Shown here piece after piece: positions 6,332-11,149 of a DNA stretch of 11,149 nt. Position 1 is the stretch's first letter; each line of letters begins with the position of its first letter. This stretch comes from JBEBBU01 sp041158225 (lineage in GTDB: Bacteria > Pseudomonadota > Gammaproteobacteria > Methylococcales > Methylococcaceae). Location of the stretch: contig JBEBBU010000148.1 in NCBI GenBank assembly GCA_041158225.1, forward strand, positions 1 through 11,149, written 5' to 3'. Under the pieces are notes generated by a model, which made no database searches, was not told the DNA's origin, and saw only the letters and a program-made list of their open reading frames with translations. Both the position numbers and the translations under genes were made by a program.

Positions 6332-6408
6332 TTCATGTTTGAAGATCTTTACCTGACGACAGGTTTCCTATGCTTGGCAATATAGTGTTGTAACCACGGG
6401 AGCTATCC

Positions 6409-6933
6409 ATGGCAAAAGAACTTCAGCGGGGTTTTACCATTATTGAATTGATGATGGTGGTGGCTATCATGGGCATACTGACCGCACTCGCCTTGCCAGC
6501 CTATCAGGATTACATGGCCAGGAGCCAGGTTGCGGAAGCACTGAGTCTGGTCAGTGGTGTTGAGTTATCAGTAGCAGAATCTTATGTGCTGACAGGCCTG
6601 GCACCTGCCAGTCGTGAGGCTGTCGGGCTGAGCACTGCGGCAGGCGATGGTGCCGGTCAGTATGTATCTGCCGTAGAGATTGCCAACGGTGTGATTACAG
6701 CCAGGTTCAGCAGTACGGCCCCCCAGCACGCCCATGCAGGTCTTGATGGCAGTACATTGACCTTTGTGCCCTATGTGAGTAATGATCACGCAGTGATATG
6801 GAAGTGCAGGGCGGCAGGGTCGGTGTCTGTACCGGCTGCTGCCACGCTTATGGGAGCGGGTACGTCTCAGGTGGCGGTCAATGCCAGTGGAACTCTGGCG
6901 GCTCGTTTTGCTCCTGCTGAATGCAGAAACTGA
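6409..6933 (+). CDS. pilA: Type IVa pilin (prepilin PilA-like)
   Basis: A 174-residue prepilin. The short basic leader MAKELQRG ends at G8, where prepilin peptidase PilD would cleave and methylate F9. The mature N-terminus FTIIELMMVVAIMGILTALA is the conserved hydrophobic alpha-1 with the essential Glu at mature position 5 (E13), followed by PAYQDYMARSQVAEAL, the usual major-pilin continuation. The globular domain has exactly two cysteines, C133 and C172, consistent with the disulfide-bonded D-loop of major pilins. This pattern and length (150-180 aa is usual) favour a major or PilA-type pilin over a minor pseudopilin, whose C-terminus usually lacks this D-loop. GGAG precedes the ATG. It is a lone pilin gene between engB and gmk; the assembly machinery must be elsewhere. 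A perfect CRP-type site and a G8 run lie upstream. Confidence 0.92.
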   Translation: MAKELQRGFTIIELMMVVAIMGILTALALPAYQDYMARSQVAEALSLVSGVELSVAESYVLTGLAPASREAVGLSTAAGDGAGQYVSAVEIANGVITARFSSTAPQHAHAGLDGSTLTFVPYVSNDHAVIWKCRAAGSVSVPAAATLMGAGTSQVAVNASGTLAARFAPAECRN

Positions 6934-6951
6934 TATCGGGAGTCGTTTGTC

Positions 6952-7575
6952 ATGTCCAATGGGACACTTTTTGTTTTCTCAGCCCCATCAGGAGCCGGTA
7001 AAACCAGCCTTCTGAAAGCATTGCGTCAGGATGATGCCAGAATTTCAGTTTCTGTTTCCCATACCACCCGGGCCATGCGTCCGGGTGAAGTGCATGGGCG
7101 GGACTATTTCTTTATCTCAACCGAGGAATTCCGCGAGAGGATAGCCCGTGGTGATTTTCTGGAACATGCCCGTGTATTTGATAACCATTATGGTACGGCG
7201 CGTTCTACGGTCGATGAACTACTGGCTCAGGGGATGGATGTCATTCTTGAGATTGACTGGCAGGGGGCGAGGCAGGTACGTCAACTGGTAAGCGACTGTG
7301 TGAGTGTGTTCATCCTGCCGCCCAGCAGGGAGGCGCTGGATGCGCGCCTGCGCTTACGCGGGCAGGATAGTGAAGACACCATCATCCGCAGGATGAGCGA
7401 TGCGCGTAATGAAATGACGCACTACAGTGAATACGACTATGTCATCATCAATGATGATTTTGAGCGCGCGCTGGCGGATATCCGTCATGTGCTTGCCGCG
7501 CGCAGGCTTACTCTCCGGCATCTGGACACCCGTGCGGTGGACATGATCGAACATCTGCTGCAGGAAGATGCCTGA
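6952..7575 (+). CDS. gmk: Guanylate kinase
   Basis: A 207-residue cytoplasmic enzyme converting GMP and ATP to GDP and ADP, essential for GTP supply and recycling of cyclic GMP and related nucleotides. The P-loop SAPSGAGKTS is at residues 10-19. GMP-binding residues lie in VSHTTRAMRPGE (34-46), GRDYFF (49-54) and the EHARVFDNHYGT segment (71-82). The ILEIDWQGARQVR block (98-110) is also conserved. Length is standard. GGGAG precedes the ATG by ten bases. It begins 18 bases after the pilin stop, so the two may share a transcript. In many gammaproteobacteria gmk sits with rpoZ and spoT; neither is downstream here, where gmk instead meets regA head-on with a single base between the stop codons. 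Confidence 0.97.
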   Translation: MSNGTLFVFSAPSGAGKTSLLKALRQDDARISVSVSHTTRAMRPGEVHGRDYFFISTEEFRERIARGDFLEHARVFDNHYGTARSTVDELLAQGMDVILEIDWQGARQVRQLVSDCVSVFILPPSREALDARLRLRGQDSEDTIIRRMSDARNEMTHYSEYDYVIINDDFERALADIRHVLAARRLTLRHLDTRAVDMIEHLLQEDA

Positions 7576-7576
7576 A

Positions 7577-8122
7577 TCAGTCGCGCACAGGCCTTTTTTC
7601 GAGTTTTCTCTGAAGGGTGCGCCTGTGCATGCCCAGGGCGCGCGCCGCGGCTGAGACGTTGCCCTCATGCTCGACCAGTACTTTTTGCAGGTGCTCCCAC
7701 TCCAGTCGCTTGACTGACAGCGGTTTTTCCTTGGGTGCTACTGACTGGTCTCCTTCATCCTTGAACAGGGCGGCTACAATCTCGTCTGCGTCTGCAGGTT
7801 TGGTCAGGTAGTGGGTGGCGCCCAGTTTGATGGCCTCAACTGCAGTTGCAATACTGGCAAAACCGGTAAGCATGACGATTCTGGTGTTGCTGTCCAGCTG
7901 ATGCAGGCAGGAGACAAGTGCAAGACCGCTGTCATGGCCTATCCTGAGATCAATCACCGCGTATTCAGGCTCAATTTCCCTGGCAAGATCCTGTCCCATG
8001 ATGAGTGAGTTGGCGACATGGACATTGAAGCCGCGTCTGACCAGAGCAGGTTGCAGTACCTGACAGAAGGTGGGGTCATCATCTACCAGTAGCAGTACTG
8101 GCAGTTCATGCGGTTGTGTCAT
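7577..8122 (-). CDS. regA: Redox response regulator RegA/PrrA/RoxR-type
   Basis: A 181-residue DNA-binding response regulator. The receiver domain has the acidic pocket D14-D16 (LLVDDDPTF), phospho-acceptor D58 (YAVIDLRIG), T86 (VMLTGFAS) and K108 (YLTKPAD). A linker leads to a Fis-type helix-turn-helix (about 146-176) reading EHEGNVSAAARALGMHRRTL, close to the strongly conserved RegA/PrrA/ActR/RoxR motif. Activated by the RegB kinase encoded just upstream, such regulators control respiratory oxidases, cytochromes and redox balance. The ATG at 8122 is preferred over a GTG 15 bases upstream because AAGAG lies seven bases before it. This start overlaps the end of regB by 17 bases, suggesting translational coupling. 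Convergent with gmk, with one base between the stop codons and no terminator in the gap. Confidence 0.95.
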   Translation of the reverse strand: MTQPHELPVLLLVDDDPTFCQVLQPALVRRGFNVHVANSLIMGQDLAREIEPEYAVIDLRIGHDSGLALVSCLHQLDSNTRIVMLTGFASIATAVEAIKLGATHYLTKPADADEIVAALFKDEGDQSVAPKEKPLSVKRLEWEHLQKVLVEHEGNVSAAARALGMHRRTLQRKLEKRPVRD

Positions 8123-9473
8123 GGGTATACTCTTCACTTGGATGGCTGAAGTTCTGCATGAGGGGGAGGATGATACGTGTTCGTGTGCCTCCCTGCGGCC
8201 GGGGTTGCATGCTGATGCTGCCCCCGGCTCTTTCTACGGTGGCAAAGGCAAGGAAAAGCCCTACGCCCATACCGTGGTCCTTGGTGGTGACAGGAACCTT
8301 GCCCAGCTGCTGGCTAAGTGCGGGCGATATGCCGGGTCCTGAGTCGAGAATGTCCAGTGTCGCTTCAGACCGGGTCCAGCGGCCTTCCAGGCGGATGCCC
8401 TCGGGAGAAACCTCTGCGGCATTGTTAAGTATATTGACCAGTGCATGGGTCAGCGTTCTTTCAGCAATGATGGAAGGCGGTGGAAGTACGCCTACCCGGT
8501 AAAAACCTAATGGCACTTTCAGTTGCTGTTCGTTCCAGTCGTCCACAACGCTGTCCAGATAGTCAGGCAGGGGCATGATATGGCCTGATTCAGCCCGCAT
8601 ATCGCCTGCGGTGGCGCTCATGACAGAAAGTGCGGCCTTGCAGCGCTTTATCTGGTCGCGCATGATGGCCATACGTTCACACATATCTTCCCTGGCTTCT
8701 TCAATGAAATCCTGCTCAAGCTCGCCTACAAGAATGGCAATGGTGGCAAGAGGGGTACCCATTTCATGGGCGGCGCCGGCTGCCAGTGATCCGAGGGCAA
8801 CCACCCGCTCGCTGCGTAGTGCCTGCTCTCTGGCATCAGCGAGCTTGCGTTCATGCTGTCTCAGGGTCTCAGCCATTTCCTGTACAAAGTAGGCAACCAG
8901 AATAGCGCTGAATACAAAACCGAACCACATGCCGAAGGCGTGCAGTTTCATATTGTGTTCCTCCATGAGCGCGTGAGCCATGGGAGACATGATGTGATGT
9001 TCGGCCAGAGGATGAATTTCCGGAAGCTGGTGGTGAAAATTGATAAGGAAGGTGTAACAGCCGGTAGCAAAAATGACCAGATACCAGGTGAAATGTCTGG
9101 GCATGATGGTGGCGGCTATGATCAGCGGTAGCAGAAAAAACCAGGCGATCGGATTATTGGCGCCACCAGTGAAATAAAGAATCAGGCTTATGGCGCTCAC
9201 ATCCGTGCATAATTGCAGGAAAAGATCGTATTCAGCGATGGGCGCCGGGTCGCGGATGCGCATCCAGGTCCACCAGTTGAAACCACTCATCAGGGTCAGA
9301 ATGGCCCAGAGTGGTGTTTCGTTAAGGTTGATGCCAAGGCCTCTGACGGTGACCGCAATGATCATGGCTTCGCTGAAAAGTACCATGGTGCGCAGGGTGA
9401 ACAGCCAGCGCAGGTTTTTTCTTCCCGCCTGATCAGATTCCGACGACAGTGGAATATGCATCATGTCATCCAT
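8106..9473 (-). CDS. regB: Membrane redox sensor histidine kinase RegB/PrrB/RoxS-type
   Basis: A membrane-bound sensor kinase of 455 residues from the ATG at 9473, chosen for AGGGG five bases upstream; an ATG at 9500 would add nine residues but has no suitable ribosome site. Six membrane segments are visible (about 21-43, 55-71, 88-103, 109-125, 128-144, 180-197). Between TM3 and TM4 lies GGANNPI (103-109), the counterpart of the quinone-binding GGxxNPF of RegB, with Ile for the final Phe. The H-box GAAHEMGTPLATIAI contains phospho-acceptor H236. C278 in QIKRCKAAL matches the redox-active cysteine of RegB, 42 residues after the histidine. The ATP domain has N-box LVNILNNAAE (345-354), G1 DSGPG (377-381) and G2 GMGVGL (401-406). 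It phosphorylates the RegA product of the downstream overlapping gene. No senC is adjacent. Confidence 0.95.
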   Translation of the reverse strand: MDDMMHIPLSSESDQAGRKNLRWLFTLRTMVLFSEAMIIAVTVRGLGINLNETPLWAILTLMSGFNWWTWMRIRDPAPIAEYDLFLQLCTDVSAISLILYFTGGANNPIAWFFLLPLIIAATIMPRHFTWYLVIFATGCYTFLINFHHQLPEIHPLAEHHIMSPMAHALMEEHNMKLHAFGMWFGFVFSAILVAYFVQEMAETLRQHERKLADAREQALRSERVVALGSLAAGAAHEMGTPLATIAILVGELEQDFIEEAREDMCERMAIMRDQIKRCKAALSVMSATAGDMRAESGHIMPLPDYLDSVVDDWNEQQLKVPLGFYRVGVLPPPSIIAERTLTHALVNILNNAAEVSPEGIRLEGRWTRSEATLDILDSGPGISPALSQQLGKVPVTTKDHGMGVGLFLAFATVERAGGSISMQPRPQGGTRTRIILPLMQNFSHPSEEYTHDTTA

Positions 9474-9592
9474 GCGATCCCCTGCGACAATTTGCCACAT
9501 TCCATGTGCGACATAAACTCACTATCATTTATTCCAGATGTAATTTTTACCATTTTCAGGTTTTGTGCTTGTAGTGCCATACTCCTTAATTC

Positions 9593-9622
9593 AAGGGGCT
9601 CCGTCTACTCTCGGTGCCCCTT
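9593..9622. terminator. Hairpin between regB and the 61-aa membrane protein gene
   Basis: AAGGGGC (9593-9599) pairs with GCCCCTT (9616-9622); inside, CCG (9601-9603) can pair with CGG (9612-9614), giving an extended stem with one T-T mismatch. On the plus strand TTCTTTTG follows, a fair T-tail, but no plus-strand gene precedes it. On the minus strand the stem starts 13 bases after the stop of the 61-residue gene and is followed by the weak tail GAATTAAGG. Probably the 3' boundary of the small gene. The remainder of 9501-9592 is AT-rich and should hold the regB promoter, but I see no convincing boxes. Confidence 0.5.
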
Positions 9623-9635
9623 TTCTTTTGTCTGT

Positions 9636-9821
9636 TCAGATAGTAATGACCATCTCGTCCATGCGGTGTTGCAACAGATAGCGGCTGAGCCATGCTGCCA
9701 CGAGCACGAATGGGGCTAGCAATAACGAGCCAAGCACAACCAGACTTACGCCGGCAACCCCGACCAGTCGCAGTGCCGAAGCAGCCAGTCTCTCACGTAG
9801 TGAAGATTTTTTCTGATACAT
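9636..9821 (-). CDS. Small single-span membrane protein of unknown function, 61 aa
   Basis: I do not recognise this protein. It is a 61-residue product with a basic N-terminus (MYQKKSSLRERLAAS), then a long hydrophobic stretch from about residue 17 to 45 rich in Val, Leu and Ala (for example VSLVVLGSLLLAPFVLVAAW), and a short tail LSRYLLQHRMDEMVITI. The positive residues before the hydrophobic part predict the N-terminus inside the cell; the length would allow one long span or a tight hairpin at the APF site. AGAAGAG lies nine bases before the ATG. It follows the terminator of the SmbP-like gene in the same orientation, so it needs its own promoter or read-through, and a hairpin follows its stop. 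Coding is supported by the ribosome site, coherent membrane pattern and flanking hairpins, but not by homology. Confidence 0.55.
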   Translation of the reverse strand: MYQKKSSLRERLAASALRLVGVAGVSLVVLGSLLLAPFVLVAAWLSRYLLQHRMDEMVITI

Positions 9822-9845
9822 GTGAAATCACTCTTCTCTGTAAAT

Positions 9846-9885
9846 TAAAAAAGGCGGCCAGCAACATCCCGTTGCCGCGCCGCCT
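9846..9885 (-). terminator. Intrinsic terminator of the SmbP-like gene
   Basis: AGGCGGC (9885-9879 on the minus strand) pairs with GCCGCCT (9858-9852); an inner CAAC/GTTG stem (9874-9871 with 9865-9862) extends it. The minus-strand stem is followed directly by a T-rich tail (TTTTTTAATTTA). It begins 53 bases after the stop of the SmbP-like gene. Confidence 0.85.
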
Positions 9886-9938
9886 CCCGATAGTCTGCTG
9901 TCCTGTCAGGGCAGCGGTCAGATCACGTGCAGAAGTAA

Positions 9939-10313
9939 TCAGCTAGCTTTGGCAAACTCGGCCTTCAGCATATTCAGTGACTCTTCCAGCAGGGTTGATG
10001 CACCTGCAGTGTCGCCTTCTTTCAGAAGACGCTGGGCTTCGGTAGCCTTTTCCATGGCAACCTGCTTGCCCTTGCTGTTGGCAGCGCCGGTGATGGACTT
10101 GGCGTGCTGCTTGCCAGACTTCAGGCTGGTCAGTGCTTCATCCTTATGACCCTGCTTGGCATGGTCGACAGCAGCGGTGAAGTCTGCCAGAGTGGCATCC
10201 ATCTCACGCTTTACGCCAGCAGCGTCTTCAGCAGCGAAAGAAACAGAGCTAACGCCAAGAACGCCTGCAACCAGCAGTGCAGCCATAGTGGATTGGACTT
10301 TGAAATTTTTCAT
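9939..10313 (-). CDS. SmbP-like small periplasmic protein
   Basis: A 124-residue exported protein. A signal peptide covers about residues 1-28 (MKNFK, a hydrophobic core, then VSFA-A). The mature part is all helical in character, Ala/Lys/Glu-rich, with heptad-like spacing. It contains AVDHAKQGHKDEALTSL and SGKQHAKSI, which resemble the HAKEGH-type repeats of SmbP, the small metal-binding periplasmic protein first described in Nitrosomonas europaea. Only three histidines remain (H51, H56, H70), far fewer than in that protein, and there is no cysteine, so metal binding is uncertain; a helical-bundle role with little metal capacity is equally possible. GAGGAGA about ten bases upstream supports the ATG. 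A strong terminator follows, so it is probably transcribed alone and perhaps abundantly. Confidence 0.75.
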   Translation of the reverse strand: MKNFKVQSTMAALLVAGVLGVSSVSFAAEDAAGVKREMDATLADFTAAVDHAKQGHKDEALTSLKSGKQHAKSITGAANSKGKQVAMEKATEAQRLLKEGDTAGASTLLEESLNMLKAEFAKAS

Positions 10314-10574
10314 TGGATCAGGTTCTCCTCAGATTTTTTATTAACATCACTGCAATAACCATCCGCCGATCTGCGTTCATGGCTGCAGGCAGAGGATGTC
10401 ATACGCACATCCGTTGGCTATCATAACGCATCCGGAGTGCACAGTGTGCAGTCTGCAACACTCAACCGAAGTTTTCAACCAGTCTTGCAGGATATGATGA
10501 CATCATTACGCATTTTCTTGGTATGTTGTGGCCCGTAATGCGTATTCCACTTTATATTGATGGCTGTGTGCGGA
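10314..10574. other. 261-bp intergenic region between cmoB and the SmbP-like gene, with palindromes
   Basis: No credible gene is seen. Directly visible are three symmetrical elements: TGCACA-G-TGTGCA (10438-10450), ATGATG-A-CATCAT (10494-10506), and TACGCATT (10507-10514) paired with AATGCGTA (10537-10544). A possible -10 box TATGAT for the SmbP-like gene lies on the minus strand at 10425-10420, which would give a leader of about 100 bases; no good -35 partner is found, and the TGCACA palindrome covers that position. Two related words, ATACGCACATCCG (10401-10413) and ATAACGCATCCGG (10423-10435), form an imperfect direct repeat. The paired TACGCATT element is the best candidate for the 3' end of the cmoB transcript, but it has no T-run. 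Confidence 0.5.
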
Positions 10575-11149
10575 TTATTGCGGGCTGGGGCTGTTGGCGA
10601 TGAAGATGGCGCGCAATGGTGCGGGATGTCCTTCGCGGGTGATTTCAGGGTGCTCGGGGTCAAGAAAATCAGCCAGTGAGTGAAAGCGCATCCAGTCTGT
10701 CTGGCGCTGTTCCTGGCTGGTGGTGGGCGTCTCGTCTACCAGTCTTATGTTATGAAAGCCGCAGCGGACAAGCCACCCTTTAAGGGTCTCGGCGGAGGGG
10801 ATGAACCACACATTACGCATGCCGGCGTAGCGGTCGCGCGGAACCAGTACCTCGCCTTCACGTCCCTTGATGACCAGAGTCTCCAGTACAAGTTCGCCGC
10901 CGGGACGCATGGTGGCCTTGAGCTCCAGCAGGTGATCTATGGGCGAGCGCCGGTGGTAGAGTACGCCCATCGAGAATACGGTATCAAATGCCAGCATGGA
11001 GGTTGGCAGATCCTCTATGCCTATGGGAAGTACATCAACAGGATAATCACCACCGGCCAGGTGTTTGATGGCCAGAAACTGGGCGACATGCAGCATGGTA
11101 GGGTCTATGCCTGTCACGCGGGCGGCGCCTGCGCCCAGCATGCGCCATG
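10575..11149 (-). CDS. cmoB: tRNA uridine-34 carboxymethyltransferase CmoB, C-terminal part (5' end outside window)
   Basis: The frame is open to the right edge; about 191 of the roughly 320 residues usual for CmoB are visible. CmoB transfers a carboxymethyl group from carboxy-S-adenosylmethionine to 5-hydroxyuridine at the wobble position of certain tRNAs, giving uridine-5-oxyacetic acid, which broadens codon reading. The visible part begins in the cofactor-binding Rossmann fold (the end of a WRMLGAGA motif, then VTGIDPT). It then shows the CmoB signature FDTVFSMGVLYHRRSP, GELVLETLVI, PRDRYAGMRNVWFIPS, TTSQEQRQTDWM and SLADFLDPEHPE, ending with GHPAPLRAIFIA. These blocks match E. coli CmoB nearly word for word, separating it from generic methyltransferases. 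CmoA, which makes the cofactor, would be expected upstream but is outside the window. Confidence 0.96.
   Translation of the reverse strand, partial: WRMLGAGAARVTGIDPTMLHVAQFLAIKHLAGGDYPVDVLPIGIEDLPTSMLAFDTVFSMGVLYHRRSPIDHLLELKATMRPGGELVLETLVIKGREGEVLVPRDRYAGMRNVWFIPSAETLKGWLVRCGFHNIRLVDETPTTSQEQRQTDWMRFHSLADFLDPEHPEITREGHPAPLRAIFIANSPSPQ

Noticed and set aside
6241..6342. 33-codon plus-strand frame containing the G8 run (start MVVSFLTRN)
   Set aside because: AGGTGAGA lies too close to the ATG, it spans the CRP-type site, and the product has no recognisable character; kept only as a remark in the G8 finding.
6374..6392. Sigma-54 promoter for the pilin gene (TTGGCA followed by TTGTA), as in Pseudomonas pilA
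   Set aside because: Eight bases separate the two words instead of the six that sigma-54 promoters need, and the -12 GC is missing; with correct spacing the second element reads TGTTG.
9563..9630. Plus-strand small RNA ending at the 9593-9622 hairpin
   Set aside because: The hairpin has a fair T-tail on the plus strand, but the only promoter-like word close by (CATACT at 9578-9583) has no -35 partner at a usable distance and would give a transcript of only about 40 bases.
10475..10663. 62-codon minus-strand frame overlapping the end of cmoB
   Set aside because: Overlaps conserved cmoB coding sequence in another frame, Pro/Thr/Asn-rich low-complexity product, no supporting ribosome site seen.

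Overview
The window reads as ordinary chromosomal DNA of a proteobacterium with moderate GC content. The best fit is a gammaproteobacterium or a near relative such as Zetaproteobacteria or Acidithiobacillia. This rests on CmoB (wobble-uridine modification), the cytochrome c4-dsbA pair beside the EngB/YihA GTPase, a RegB/RegA (RoxS/RoxR) redox two-component system, a type IVa pilin, and a class II cyclic-nucleotide phosphodiesterase. The genus cannot be fixed from the sequence alone. No IS element, phage gene, CRISPR array, tRNA or rRNA was seen.

Layout, left to right. (1) 1-555 (+): C-terminal part of an HlyD-type membrane fusion protein of a type I secretion system, cut by the window edge. 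(2) 570-1343 (-): class II cyclic-nucleotide phosphodiesterase of the metallo-beta-lactamase fold, divergent from slyD (1546-2031, +). (3) A hairpin separates slyD from the convergent thiC (2112-3989, -). thiC is preceded by a clear TPP riboswitch (about 4046-4131) and a hairpin that covers its ribosome binding site. (4) cytochrome c4 (4863-5477) and dsbA (4193-4834) form a (-) operon for the periplasm, ending at an intrinsic terminator just upstream of the thiC leader. (5) engB/yihA (5558-6190, +), then a 218-base gap with inverted repeats, a run of eight G and a perfect CRP/Vfr palindrome, then a type IV pilin gene (6409-6933) and gmk (6952-7575). (6) regB-regA (8106-9473 and 7577-8122, -), with overlapping coding regions and only one base between the regA and gmk stop codons. 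(7) A small membrane protein of 61 aa (9636-9821, -) and an SmbP-like periplasmic protein (9939-10313, -), each followed by a hairpin; the one after the SmbP-like gene is a convincing intrinsic terminator. (8) The C-terminal part of cmoB (10575-11149, -), cut by the right edge.

How the genes may work together. DsbA makes disulfides in exported proteins; the pilin here has the cysteine pair of a typical type IVa D-loop and could be a DsbA substrate. RegB/RegA senses the redox state of the quinone pool and commonly controls respiratory genes; cytochrome c4 is a plausible but unproven target. The perfect CRP-type site upstream of the pilin, together with a cAMP-phosphodiesterase-like gene in the same window, suggests that pilus expression is under cAMP control. 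This is the most interesting inference here. Nothing in the window looks like a wholly new system; the open questions lie mainly in regulatory DNA and in two small, poorly known genes.
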